A stretch of DNA of 64,000 bases from Flavobacterium geliluteum (lineage in GTDB: Bacteria; Bacteroidota; Bacteroidia; Flavobacteriales; Flavobacteriaceae). The notes under the pieces are model-generated. The model worked only from the letters and a program-made list of their open reading frames with translations. It was not told the origin of the DNA and did no database searches. This document shows positions 20,235-28,999 of the stretch, piece by piece. The stretch covers positions 1 through 64,000 of the forward strand of contig NZ_JAGFBV010000010.1 in NCBI RefSeq assembly GCF_017948595.1, read 5' to 3'. Every line of letters begins with the position of its first letter. Positions within the stretch are counted from its first letter, which is position 1. The position numbers and the translations under genes are program-made.

Positions 20235-20941
20235 TACTTCAAATTGTTCAGGACTTCAGTGATTTTTTCGAAAGAGCTAAAATGTTCGTGCTCTACTTTA
20301 TGACTTATTTTTTCGTGTTCCCAAGTGGTGTGAAACGGAATGTGAACCGCATAACCGCCGATTTCTAAAACGGGTAAAACATCTGATTTAAGCGAGTTGC
20401 CAATCATCAAAAATTCGTGCGCCTGAATGTCTAAACGGCCAAGTAGTTTTTTATAATCAATTTGCTGCTTGTCAGACATCACCTCGATATGATGAAAATA
20501 ATGCCCCAAACCAGAACGATGTAATTTACTTTGCTGATCTTTTAAGTCGCCTTTTGTGGCAACAACCAATTTGTATTTTCCGTGCAGAGCTTGCAAAGTT
20601 TCTTCAACGCCATCTAAAAGTTCGATCGGTTTTTCGAGTAATTCTTTTCCGTATTGAATGATTTTTGCAATGACTTCAAGCGGAATTGTATTGTTCGAAA
20701 TATTCATTGCCGCTTCAATCATTGACAAAATATATCCTTTGATTCCATATCCGTACAGAGATAAATTTTCGATTTCGATTTTAAATAATTCCTGTGAAAT
20801 GCCTTGATGTGACAAATAATCTTCCATCAAAGCACAAAATTTATGTTCGGTTTCCTGAAAGTAAGGTTCGTTTACAAACAAAGTGTCATCGGCATCAAAT
20901 GCAATTACTTTTAAGTGGGGTATTTTGTTTTTATGTAACAT
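20234..20941 (-). CDS. HAD family hydrolase
   Basis: A 235-aa haloacid dehalogenase-like phosphatase. Motif I is FDADDTLF (about residue 16, nucleophile Asp), motif II is VVATKGD (about 128), and motif IV is MIGNSLKSDV (about 195). The helical cap between motifs I and II places it in subfamily I (YjjG/PGP-like). It probably hydrolyses a small phosphate ester. It is the first gene of a two-gene unit with the CatA-like acetyltransferase. Confidence 0.9.
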   Translation of the reverse strand: MLHKNKIPHLKVIAFDADDTLFVNEPYFQETEHKFCALMEDYLSHQGISQELFKIEIENLSLYGYGIKGYILSMIEAAMNISNNTIPLEVIAKIIQYGKELLEKPIELLDGVEETLQALHGKYKLVVATKGDLKDQQSKLHRSGLGHYFHHIEVMSDKQQIDYKKLLGRLDIQAHEFLMIGNSLKSDVLPVLEIGGYAVHIPFHTTWEHEKISHKVEHEHFSSFEKITEVLNNLK

Positions 20942-20964
20942 AATGTTTTTGTTTCAAGTTTTTT

Positions 20965-21232
20965 TGTTTCAGGTTTTTTGCCACGAATTACACGAATTTT
21001 TTCACCACAGATTAAGATGATTTCAAAGATTTCTCAAAAAAAGCTGCTTAATCTGCTCAATTTCCGTGGAATCTTTTTCGCCACGAATTTACGCATTGCA
21101 TTAATTTTTTGCCACAGATTAAATAATTTTAAAGATTTTCCAAAAAAGATCCGCTTAATCTGCAAAATCTGCGTGAAACTTTTATCAGGAATTACAATCA
21201 ATCTGGGTAAATTCGTGTGCAAACTTTCAATC
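20965..21232. repeat. Degenerate dispersed repeats
   Basis: The 290-base gap between the HAD gene and the EamA transporter holds at least two diverged copies of a hairpin-forming element built on CCACAGATTAA ... TTAATCTG, with GCCACGAATT flanks. Copies start near 21003 and 21113. The core is the same as in the eightfold array at 31549-32819, but far more degenerate. No gene is supported here. Confidence 0.7.
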
Positions 21233-22120
21233 CTAATTTTTATAGAATAACGTCTTTAAAGAAATGGTTTTATCGTAAAACGTAATTCTTATTCCGAAAA
21301 GCAAAATCATTCCGCCAAAAATCATCTGTAAAGTTATTTGTTCTTCCAAAAACAACCAAGCCAAAATCGAGGTAATTACAGCCTGACTCAATAAACTTAG
21401 CGAAACTCTTGTCGCGCGCATGTGTTGTGTTGCGTAACTGATCGAAATCCAGGCGCACAGCTGACAAATGATTGCCTGAAGCACTAAGACTAGCCAGCCC
21501 GTGTTTGAAAATCCTGTAAAAGGTTCGTTTAAGGCATAACAAAGAATTCCTAAATAGAGACTCGAAGTGAGCAAACTGATTGTCATAAAAGACAAGACAT
21601 CTGTTTCTGAAACTACTTTTTTGCTCACCAAAAGATATATCGAATACAAAATACCCGATAAAATGGCAAACAGAAACGCTTGATTAAAATTCATTTCTAT
21701 AAAAAAGCCAAAACCTACCAAAGTGATCATTCCAAATAAAGAAACAATAGTCCCGATCCAGAAATTGACGGCAGGTCTTACTTTCAAAAAGAAAAACGAA
21801 CCGATCCCAACCCACACGGGCGCTAAATTGGTCAGTAGCGAAGCCTGAGTTGCGGTAGAATCTTGAATTGCAATATTCCAAACGGCAACATCCGAAGAAA
21901 ATAAGATGCCGCAAAGTGCTGCCAGCAATATGATTTTTGGTTTTGGAAGTGTAAAATTTTTGGTCAGAAGCACATAAGGCAAAAGTAAAATCACCGCAAA
22001 AGTCATTCGATAAAAAGCCGAAATCAATCCCGGAGCCAAACGAAGTTTTATCAATATCGGAAAAATCGAAATACAAAGTATCCCGCAGATTAAGGCTAAT
22101 CTTGGTTTGGTGAGTTTCAT
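21233..22120 (-). CDS. DMT family (EamA) transporter
   Basis: A 295-aa inner-membrane protein with about ten hydrophobic segments in two EamA repeats. I chose the ATG at 22120 (MKLTKPRLALICG), because the extra in-frame residues upstream are poorly hydrophobic and unlike the family. EamA proteins export metabolites or take up small solutes; the substrate here is unknown. It is transcribed alone on the minus strand. It lacks any fused domain. Confidence 0.88.
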   Translation of the reverse strand: MKLTKPRLALICGILCISIFPILIKLRLAPGLISAFYRMTFAVILLLPYVLLTKNFTLPKPKIILLAALCGILFSSDVAVWNIAIQDSTATQASLLTNLAPVWVGIGSFFFLKVRPAVNFWIGTIVSLFGMITLVGFGFFIEMNFNQAFLFAILSGILYSIYLLVSKKVVSETDVLSFMTISLLTSSLYLGILCYALNEPFTGFSNTGWLVLVLQAIICQLCAWISISYATQHMRATRVSLSLLSQAVITSILAWLFLEEQITLQMIFGGMILLFGIRITFYDKTISLKTLFYKN

Positions 22121-22246
22121 TTTTGTGTTTTTTGACCTTGTGTTATTTTTCAAATATAACTCACAAAGCGAATGATTTAAAAACAAAAAACGTGAATCAA
22201 TTAATAATATTAATCAATTCACGCAATTTTATATAAGAATTAAACC

Positions 22247-24304
22247 TTAATTTATCGTTTCACCATTCGGTGCATCAGCATCTGGGTTTACAAAAACCAG
22301 TTTGCCTTCGGCATTGGTTGTCATCAGGATCATTCCTTGGCTTTCAACTCCCCGTAACGCTCTTGGCGCTAAGTTGACCAGAACCGTAACACGTTTACCA
22401 ATGATTTCTTCTGGAGAAAAACTTTCGGCAATACCTGAAACGATTGTGCGAACATCAATTCCGGTGTCGATTTTTAGTACCAGAAGTTTGTTGGCTTTAT
22501 GCATTTTTTCGGCTTCGATGATAGTTCCCACACGTAAATCCATTTTGGCAAAATCCTCATACTGAATCAAGTCTTTCTGTGGTTCTGCTTTTTTGTTTTC
22601 GGCAATATTGGCGGTTTTTGTAGCTTCCAATTTATCTATTTGTTTTTGTATTTCTTCGTCTTCTATTTTTGCAAAAAGCAACTCTGCTTCGCCAATTTGG
22701 TGACCATCCAGAATCAATTCTGAAGTATCAGTAACATCATTCCATTTCAGTTTGCCTTCATTTTTTAAGATTTTGGACAATTTAGTCGCAGTAAAAGGCA
22801 AAAACGGCTCAGCCAAAACGCTCAACGCAGCAGCGATTTGCAACGCCACATACATTTGGGTTTTTACGCGCTCCGGATTGTCTTTAATCACTTTCCAAGG
22901 TTCTTCGTCTGCCAAATATTTGTTTCCTAAACGAGCCACATTCATCAATTCGCCCAAAGCTTCACGAAATCTATAACGCTCAACCGAACTCGAAATCACG
23001 GCTGGATACGCTTTTAATTCTGCCAAAGTATTTTCGTCAACCTCAGATAATTCATTCGGTGTTGGCACAAATCCTTCGTAATATTTATTGGTCAAAACCA
23101 CGACACGATTAATAAAATTGCCAAAAACAGCCACCAATTCGTTGTTGTTTCTCGCCTGAAAATCTTTCCAGGTAAAATCATTATCCTTAGTTTCCGGCGC
23201 GTTTGATGTTAACGCATAACGCAAAACATCCTGTTTCTCCGGAAAATCTTCTAAATATTCGTGCAGCCAAACTGCCCAGTTTTTAGAAGTCGAAAGTTTG
23301 TTTCCTTCCAAATTCAAAAACTCATTTGCAGGCACATTGTCGGGCAAAATATAGCTTCCTTCGGCTTTTAGCATCGCAGGAAAAATGATACAGTGAAAAA
23401 CAATATTGTCTTTCCCGATAAAGTGTACCAGTTTGGTATCTTCATCTTTCCAGTACGGCTCCCAATCTTTTCCTTCGCGCAGCGCCCATTCTTTTGTAGA
23501 AGAGATGTACCCAATTGGCGCATCAAACCAAACATATAATTTCTTGCCTTCGGCACCTTCAACCGGAACATCAATTCCCCAGTCAAGGTCACGCGTTACC
23601 GCACGAGGTTCCAGACCGCCATCAACCCAAGATTTTACTTGTCCGTATACATTCGGTTTCCAGTCGTTTTTATGTCCAACTAAAATCCATTCTGTCAGGA
23701 AATCAGTGTATCTGTCAAGAGGCAAAAACCAGTGTTTGGTCGATTTTAAGATCGGTACTTCTCCCGTAATCGTCGATTTCGGATTGATCAAATCGGTCGC
23801 ATTCAAAGTCGATCCGCATTTTTCGCACTGATCTCCGTACGCTTCTTCGTTGCCACATTTCGGACACGTTCCTACCACAAAACGATCGGCCAAAAACTGA
23901 TCTGCTTTCGCATCATACAATTGTTCGGTTATTTCTTCAATAAAATCTCCGTTATCATATAATGTTCTAAAGAATTCTGAAGCCGTATCATGATGTATCT
24001 TAGCCGAAGTTCGAGAATAATTATCAAACGAAATACCGAAATCAATAAACGATTTGCGAATAATTCCGTCATATTTATCAATAATTTCTTGTGGCGTTAC
24101 TCCTTCTTTTTTTGCTTTCATCGAAATTGCAACTCCGTGTTCGTCGCTTCCGCAAATAAACGCAACATCTTTTCCTTGCAAACGTAAATATCTCGAATAG
24201 ATATCTGCAGGCACGTAAACCCCCGCCAAATGCCCAATATGAATAGGTCCGTTGGTGTAAGGCAATGCTGCTGTAATAGTATATCTTTTAGGATTCTGTA
24301 TCAT
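22247..24304 (-). CDS. metG: Methionine--tRNA ligase
   Basis: A 685-aa class I aminoacyl-tRNA synthetase charging tRNA-Met. The HIGH signature is seen in PIHIGHLAG (residue 20 on), the zinc knuckle as CPKCG...CEKCG (about residues 145-161), and the KMSKS loop as KLSTSKN (about 333). A C-terminal EMAP/Arc1p-like tRNA-binding domain (about 585-685, with [11 protein letters not shown]) is fused, as in other long MetG enzymes. A short hairpin (ACTCAAT ... ATTGAGT) lies directly upstream of the start, and a possible -7 element TATTTTTG sits at 24324-24331 on the minus strand. Confidence 0.97.
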   Translation of the reverse strand: MIQNPKRYTITAALPYTNGPIHIGHLAGVYVPADIYSRYLRLQGKDVAFICGSDEHGVAISMKAKKEGVTPQEIIDKYDGIIRKSFIDFGISFDNYSRTSAKIHHDTASEFFRTLYDNGDFIEEITEQLYDAKADQFLADRFVVGTCPKCGNEEAYGDQCEKCGSTLNATDLINPKSTITGEVPILKSTKHWFLPLDRYTDFLTEWILVGHKNDWKPNVYGQVKSWVDGGLEPRAVTRDLDWGIDVPVEGAEGKKLYVWFDAPIGYISSTKEWALREGKDWEPYWKDEDTKLVHFIGKDNIVFHCIIFPAMLKAEGSYILPDNVPANEFLNLEGNKLSTSKNWAVWLHEYLEDFPEKQDVLRYALTSNAPETKDNDFTWKDFQARNNNELVAVFGNFINRVVVLTNKYYEGFVPTPNELSEVDENTLAELKAYPAVISSSVERYRFREALGELMNVARLGNKYLADEEPWKVIKDNPERVKTQMYVALQIAAALSVLAEPFLPFTATKLSKILKNEGKLKWNDVTDTSELILDGHQIGEAELLFAKIEDEEIQKQIDKLEATKTANIAENKKAEPQKDLIQYEDFAKMDLRVGTIIEAEKMHKANKLLVLKIDTGIDVRTIVSGIAESFSPEEIIGKRVTVLVNLAPRALRGVESQGMILMTTNAEGKLVFVNPDADAPNGETIN

Positions 24305-24356
24305 AACTCAATTTTATTGAGTGCAAAAATAAGCAATAGAATTGAGTCCCGATGCT

Positions 24357-24655
24357 TCGACGTAGGTTTTTTCAGGAGCTAATCCCGCTATCCGTTGCAA
24401 TCTTTTTGTTTTTAAAGAAAAAACAAAAAGGATTTTCACTGCTATCGGGGCTAGGAGACTCCTTTTCATAAGAGTGTTTGTCGTGTTGTTTGTCCTTCCG
24501 AGGAACGAGAAATTTGCACAAGAAACCCCTCCCGGTTTGTCATTCCGAGGAACGAGGAATCTTCGCGAAAAGGGAACACAACAAATGTCAAAAATTGTCG
24601 AGTTACTAACGGAGATTCCTCGTTCCTCGGAATGACAAGATTGTTTGTTTCTTGG
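24357..24655. repeat. Composite repeat, copy 1, with MITE-like inverted repeat
   Basis: This copy starts with a block GGAGCTAATCCCGCTATCCG followed by a hairpin (24402-24430; CTTTTTGTTTTT / AAAAAACAAAAAG). It then holds a 102-base element (24537-24638) bounded by perfect 26-base inverted repeats built around CCGAGGAACGAGGAATCT. The block recurs 303 bases downstream. An open frame on the minus strand spans both copies but is only a translation of the repeat. Confidence 0.8.
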
Positions 24656-24908
24656 CGAATTATGGTACGTTTTTTCAGGAGCTAATCCCGCTATCCGTTG
24701 CAATCTTTTTGTTTTTAAAGAAAAAACAAAAAGGATTTTCACTTCTATCGGGGCTAGGACACTCCTTTTCATAAGAGTGTTTGTCGTGTTGTTTGTCCTT
24801 CCGAGGAACGAGGAATCTTCGCAAGAAGCGCACACAACAAATGTCCAAAATTGTCGAGTTACTAACCAAGATTCCTCGTTCCTCGGAAGGACAAGATTGT
24901 TTGTTTTA
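24656..24908. repeat. Composite repeat, copy 2, with MITE-like inverted repeat
   Basis: Second copy of the repeat at 24357. The leading block starts at 24678 and the internal hairpin at 24705-24733. The 102-base element (24793-24894) has perfect 27-base inverted arms. Compared with copy 1 the arms carry a matched change (GTCATTCC to GTCCTTCC, with the partner GGAATGAC to GGAAGGAC), so pairing is kept. Confidence 0.8.
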
Positions 24909-24969
24909 AAACCTGACAAGTTTCCAAAACCTCTCAGCTACACTTAGTGACATAAAACAACAAAACCGC

Positions 24970-24977
24970 TATATTTG
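24970..24977 (+). promoter_or_regulatory. Candidate -7 element TATATTTG
   Basis: TATATTTG matches the Bacteroidota -7 consensus TAnnTTTG, 27 bases before the ATG at 25005. No good TTTG -33 partner is visible. It overlaps the alternative TTG start at 24975 and so favours the downstream ATG. Confidence 0.4.
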
Positions 24978-25004
24978 CAAACGCAATCATTACTGTTGAA
25001 AATC

Positions 25005-25175
25005 ATGGCAAAAGGACCCGAAAAAAACACAAAAAACAAAGCTTTACACACGAAATTACTCAATCGAAAAAAGGCTAAACTTCAGGAAGAAAAAAAAGAA
25101 AGTGCCTTGCGTTTGAAAGCTTTAGTCGCCCAAATGAATCAGAAAATAAAAGACAACCTACCAGATAATCAATAA
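25005..25175 (+). CDS. Small basic hypothetical protein
   Basis: A 56-aa protein (MAKGPEKNTKNKALHTKL...), very rich in Lys with a predicted single amphipathic helix from about residue 14 to 50. The ATG at 25005 is preferred over an upstream TTG, since a -7-like element overlaps the TTG. No family is recognised; the composition suits nucleic-acid or ribosome binding. It is followed by the CDGSH gene at about 110 bases on the same strand. Confidence 0.55.
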   Translation: MAKGPEKNTKNKALHTKLLNRKKAKLQEEKKESALRLKALVAQMNQKIKDNLPDNQ

Positions 25176-25286
25176 AATTAGAATTGAAAGACGTTTTTCT
25201 AAATAGAACCAATTTAAACTAGCCTTTCAAACAAAATCTTCCCAATTTATTTGCAACCTTTGCCAAGTAAAAAACAAAGAAACATT

Positions 25287-25514
25287 ATGAGCAAGACAAA
25301 ACTTATCATCAATAAAAACGGATCGATCAAAATAGAAGGCGATTTCGAAATCATGGATCCAGAAGGAAACGTTTACGGACTGCAAGGAAGAGCTGCATTA
25401 GGTCTATGCCGTTGCGGATTATCGGCCAACAAACCTTTTTGCGATGGCGGACACCGCAATAACTTCGAACACGATTCTATCGCGTTTGATTTGCCTCCGA
25501 TGAAGACGAACTAA
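25287..25514 (+). CDS. CDGSH iron-sulfur domain protein
   Basis: A 75-aa protein with one CDGSH-type [2Fe-2S] motif. The cluster ligands are seen in LCRCGLSANKPFCDGGH (three Cys and one His). The start is set at the ATG at 25287 (MSKTKLIINKNG), since the upstream frame begins with a TTG and a non-conserved stretch. Proteins of this type act in electron or cluster transfer. It is followed by a terminator. Confidence 0.92.
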   Translation: MSKTKLIINKNGSIKIEGDFEIMDPEGNVYGLQGRAALGLCRCGLSANKPFCDGGHRNNFEHDSIAFDLPPMKTN

Positions 25515-25544
25515 TAAAAATCGTTTTTCATAATATAACAAAGA

Positions 25545-25571
25545 AGCTGCATTTTTAATGTGGCTTTTTTT
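25545..25571 (+). terminator. Terminator after the CDGSH gene
   Basis: Stem AGCTGCATT / AATGTGGCT (two wobble pairs) with a short loop, then a run of T's, about 30 bases after the CDGSH stop codon. Confidence 0.7.
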
Positions 25572-25662
25572 ATGCTTCTTTCGAAATGATTATTAAATAA
25601 TAATAAGTTTTTTCGTTAAAAAAACAATATTATATTTACGAAAAATTTTAAAATTATAAGAA

Positions 25663-26796
25663 ATGAGAAAAGTAGTGATGCTATTGCTGTGTTTCAGTTT
25701 TGTTTCGGTTTGGGCCCAGACGCAAAAGGTAATTTCAAGTGATTGGACGTCTTTCAATCAAACGATAGACATTCAATCTTCTGTAAAGAAAAAATTTAAA
25801 GTCATTGCTTCTGTCAAAGTAGAAACCAATGAACCGCTTGCCTGGGCAGGAGTTTGGGCGAGAGTAGATACTAAAAATGAAGAAGACGGTTTCTTTGACA
25901 ATATGGGCGACAGGCCAGTTAAAGCAAAAGAGTGGCAATCGTACACGGTAGAAGGCACTATTGATCAAAACAGCAAATCGTTAAGTTTTGGCGGATTGTG
26001 TTTGTTTAACGGAAAGTTTTACTTTGATAAATTTGTGGTACTTATAGAAAATGATAAAGGAGTTTTTGAACCTTTGACGATTTTAAATTCAAGCTTTGAA
26101 ACACCTGTAAAAAACGGAGACATTCCGAAATGGAGTTTCGGAACTACTAAAGATAAAATAGTTAAAGTCAAAGAATATAAAGTGACTTCGGATAAATCGA
26201 GTGCAGATGGTAGTTATGCTTTATTGATCGAAGGAACAGGCATCAAAGCCAAACAAGACGGAAGAATTGGCAATGTAGAAGGAGCATCGCCAAAAATTGC
26301 CGACATGATCTCGATGCTTGAAGATCTTAAAGATCGTGTAGAGAGAACAGTCAAAAATATGAGTCCGTATGAAATCGATTACCTGCATGATGCACAAGCA
26401 AACCGAATTGGAGCTTTAATCATGCATTTGGCTGCCGCCGAAAAATATTATCAGGTCTTTACTTTTGAAAACAGAGGTTTTAATGAAGAAGAAAAGAAAA
26501 AGTGGAACACGGCTTTGAACTTGGAGCAGGGAGGAAGAGACGAATTTAAAGGGCATAGTGTGCAGTATTATCTCGATATTTATAACGAGGTAAGAGCAAC
26601 TACTATTGCCGAACTCAAGAAACGTGATGACAATTGGTTTGTAGAAGTTCAAAAAAGTTATGACTGGACCAATCAATATTGCTGGTTTCATGTAATGGAG
26701 CATCAGTCAAGTCATTTGGGGCAAATTTTATTCTTAAAGAAACGAATTCCGCCTGAGCCCAAACCGCTTATACTAGAAAAAGAGATTAAAAACTAA
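25663..26796 (+). CDS. Secreted DinB-like protein with N-terminal beta domain
   Basis: A 377-aa protein. A signal peptide ends after VSVWAQ (about residue 19). Residues 20-180 look like a jelly-roll or carbohydrate-binding-like beta domain (VWARVD, SFGGLCLFNGKFYFDKF). Residues 210-370 match the DinB four-helix fold, with metal-binding histidines expected in YLHDAQANRIGALIMHLAAAE and HVMEHQSSHLGQI. DinB proteins are usually cytoplasmic thiol-dependent metalloenzymes; this one should be exported. The substrate is unknown. It is monocistronic, with a terminator shared with phzF. Confidence 0.8.
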   Translation: MRKVVMLLLCFSFVSVWAQTQKVISSDWTSFNQTIDIQSSVKKKFKVIASVKVETNEPLAWAGVWARVDTKNEEDGFFDNMGDRPVKAKEWQSYTVEGTIDQNSKSLSFGGLCLFNGKFYFDKFVVLIENDKGVFEPLTILNSSFETPVKNGDIPKWSFGTTKDKIVKVKEYKVTSDKSSADGSYALLIEGTGIKAKQDGRIGNVEGASPKIADMISMLEDLKDRVERTVKNMSPYEIDYLHDAQANRIGALIMHLAAAEKYYQVFTFENRGFNEEEKKKWNTALNLEQGGRDEFKGHSVQYYLDIYNEVRATTIAELKKRDDNWFVEVQKSYDWTNQYCWFHVMEHQSSHLGQILFLKKRIPPEPKPLILEKEIKN

Positions 26797-26829
26797 GAGA
26801 TTTTTTTCTGCTTCGATTGATTAGATAAC

Positions 26830-26862
26830 AAAGAAGCTGCATTTTACCAATGCAGCTTCTTT
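26830..26862. terminator. Bidirectional terminator
   Basis: Perfect stem GAAGCTGCATT / AATGCAGCTTC with flanking A's and T's, between the convergent DinB-like and PhzF genes. Confidence 0.88.
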
Positions 26863-26865
26863 ATT

Positions 26866-27768
26866 TTAGACATACAATTCGCCCTGCATCGTGATGACAG
26901 ACGAACCTCCCACCAAAATATCATAATCTCGGTTAAGGACTTCTATAATCGAGGGGTGTTTTAGTTTTACACCTTGCAAAATTTTATATTCTTTATTAGG
27001 CTTGGCATATTTTTTTTGTGTCAGATAACCAATCAACGGGCCGGCTGCGGTGCCGGTTGCAGGATCTTCATTGACACCTATTGACGGATTAAAAAAGCGC
27101 GCTTCGGCAATGTGATCCTCATCTTCTTTGGTGATCGCAAAACAATAAAATCCTTCAAACTGATATTCTTTCGAAATTTCGATCAAAAGCTTGTTGTCAG
27201 GTAAACAGTCGTTAAGCAACTGGCTATTTTTTATCGGTACCATAATATGTGCCACCTCTGTTTTTACTATCGTCGGGACATAATCGTTGCTGTCCAGGTC
27301 TTCAATCTTCAGACCAAGTGCCACCGCAATTTTATAAGTTGGTATTTCCTGCTTGATAATAGCAGGTTTTTGATGCATTTGCACGATAGGATCATTGGTA
27401 ATGGGATCAAATTTTACGGTCAATGGCGTTGGGTCATTTTTCATGATCACAAAATGATTGTGCTCTTGTTGTTGCGCAAAGATGGGCATCTTTTTGAGCA
27501 ACGCACCACAAACGGCACCCAGTAAATTGTGTCCTGCACCATCAATCTCGATGCCTACAGAAGTAAACGAACGCACGCGCAATGCCTTATGTTCATAAGA
27601 GTAATAAATAAAAGAAGTTTCAGAATAACCAAATTCCCTGGCAATATTCTGATACACCTCTAATGCCAGGTTGCCTTCGGTAAAAACAACCGCCAAAGGA
27701 TTGCCTTTGTAACTGGTATTCGAGAATACATCTAGTACATAATATTCTAATAGTGTTCTTTTTTGCAT
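26866..27768 (-). CDS. PhzF family isomerase
   Basis: A 300-aa member of the PhzF/diaminopimelate epimerase-like superfamily. Family signatures visible are FSNTSYKGNPLAVVF (about residues 15-29), FGYSETSF (catalytic Glu region, about 47) and NEDPATGTAAGPL (about 230). PhzF itself isomerises a phenazine precursor, but most relatives have unknown isomerase substrates and no phenazine genes lie nearby. It is monocistronic on the minus strand. Confidence 0.9.
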   Translation of the reverse strand: MQKRTLLEYYVLDVFSNTSYKGNPLAVVFTEGNLALEVYQNIAREFGYSETSFIYYSYEHKALRVRSFTSVGIEIDGAGHNLLGAVCGALLKKMPIFAQQQEHNHFVIMKNDPTPLTVKFDPITNDPIVQMHQKPAIIKQEIPTYKIAVALGLKIEDLDSNDYVPTIVKTEVAHIMVPIKNSQLLNDCLPDNKLLIEISKEYQFEGFYCFAITKEDEDHIAEARFFNPSIGVNEDPATGTAAGPLIGYLTQKKYAKPNKEYKILQGVKLKHPSIIEVLNRDYDILVGGSSVITMQGELYV

Positions 27769-28032
27769 TGCGTAACTTTTTATATTTGATCTTTTGAGCG
27801 AATAAAGTTACTACTTGTTTGGCAACTGAAGCTTAAAAAAATGTGTTTTTATTGTTTTTCTAAGGTCAAGACAACGCTATCATTATGTTACATTTTTTAC
27901 AATCAGTGTATTGTTTTGGACAAAAGAAGGTTTTAAACCACAAATGCAAGCTAGTAATCGCCTACTCTTTGCTTTGATAGAAATTGTGAATATCTATTTG
28001 GATAATCATAGGGTTATTTTTGCTGTAAAATC

Positions 28033-28040
28033 TATCTTTG
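28033..28040 (+). promoter_or_regulatory. Candidate -7 element TATCTTTG
   Basis: TATCTTTG matches TAnnTTTG and lies 22 bases upstream of the DUF4494 start. A correctly spaced -33 box is not evident. Confidence 0.4.
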
Positions 28041-28062
28041 GCATCCTTAAAAATAAATAAAG

Positions 28063-28632
28063 ATGAGCGCAACTTGGTACGAATGCAAAGTAAAATATAG
28101 AAAAACAGATGAAACCGGTGGACAAAAGGTGCTAACAGAACCGTATTTGGTAGATGCCGTATCGTATACCGAAGCCGAAAGCCGCATCAACGAAGAAATG
28201 GCCGCTTATATCAGTGAAGAATTTAAAATCACCAATATCAAAGTAGCCAATTACGCCGAGATCCATCCTTTTGAGAATGCCGACCGTTGGTTCAAGTCCA
28301 AAATTTCGTTGCTGGCCTATGACGAAGAAAGTGGTAAAGAACGCAAATCGAATATGTACATGCTCGTGCAGGCCAATGATGTGAGAGAAGCTTTTGATAA
28401 TACACTTGAGGTCATGAAAAACACGATGGGAGAATACAGTATCCCTGCCATTTCGGAGTCTCCGATTATGGATGTTTTTCCTTATTTTAGTGGAGAAGAA
28501 GGCGAAACCGAGCAACTAGAAAGATTCAATGCCATAAAAGCATCCAAGCCAGAACCTGTGGTAGTAATGGGCGAAAGCTTTGATGATATTGACATTGATA
28601 CCGATGCAGAAGTAGAAGAGGTAGAGTCGTAG
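28063..28632 (+). CDS. DUF4494 domain-containing protein
   Basis: A 189-aa protein matching DUF4494, a family largely limited to Bacteroidota. It begins MSATWYECKVKYRKTDETGG and has an acidic C-terminal tail (FDDIDIDTDAEVEEVES). No catalytic motif or signal peptide is present. Function is unknown. It is a single gene closed by a terminator, and the intergenic array at 29000-29398 lies downstream. Confidence 0.88.
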   Translation: MSATWYECKVKYRKTDETGGQKVLTEPYLVDAVSYTEAESRINEEMAAYISEEFKITNIKVANYAEIHPFENADRWFKSKISLLAYDEESGKERKSNMYMLVQANDVREAFDNTLEVMKNTMGEYSIPAISESPIMDVFPYFSGEEGETEQLERFNAIKASKPEPVVVMGESFDDIDIDTDAEVEEVES

Positions 28633-28670
28633 GCATACCATTATAAAAAAGAAATACCGCTGAAAAGCAA

Positions 28671-28704
28671 AAAATGGTCAGAAGAAATTCTGGCCATTTT
28701 TTTT
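28671..28704 (+). terminator. Terminator after DUF4494
   Basis: Stem AAAATGG-CAGAA / TTCTG-CCATTTT with a small loop is followed by eight T's, about 40 bases after the stop codon. Confidence 0.85.
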
Positions 28705-28822
28705 GCGGTAGCTTGTAAGCAAGCGACTGAATATCTAAATCTTTTGATATAGTACTAAAAGGTCTGGATGTTATATTTTTAGTATTGAATGGGAAGTAAG
28801 CATTGAACCTTTAATCTTTGGC

Positions 28823-28854
28823 AGACCTAACAGGTTTTAAAACCTGTTAGGTCT
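28823..28854. repeat. Perfect 32-base palindrome
   Basis: A perfect palindrome whose half is AGACCTAACAGGTTTT. A closely related copy lies at 34215-34243 after serS. This looks like a dispersed intergenic palindrome family. It is not a classical terminator because no T-run follows. Confidence 0.85.
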
Positions 28855-28999
28855 AATCTGATTATCATTATTAGAAAGAAAACCAGAACCCAGAGAGGTT
28901 GTTTCTTTGAATACTGCTTCTTTAAACTTCATAAAAGGAGTTTTGCATACGAGCAGTTATGTTTTAACAGCCACAATTGGTATCGAATGATACAACAGT

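Larger units (their letters stand above)
28633..28999. other. Intergenic region before the 21-bp array
   Basis: About 370 bases that hold the DUF4494 terminator and the 32-base palindrome. The remainder (28855-28999) shows no open frame, tRNA or clear promoter and is not recognised. Confidence 0.5.

Noticed and set aside
23406..23831. A 141-aa open frame on the plus strand
   Set aside because: It is antisense inside metG and arises from its codon use.
24314..24919. A 201-aa open frame on the minus strand
   Set aside because: It is the translation of the duplicated intergenic repeat; its two halves repeat each other and it resembles no protein family.
26866..27768. Phenazine biosynthesis cluster
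   Set aside because: Only a PhzF-family protein is present; no other phz gene is nearby and most PhzF relatives have other functions.
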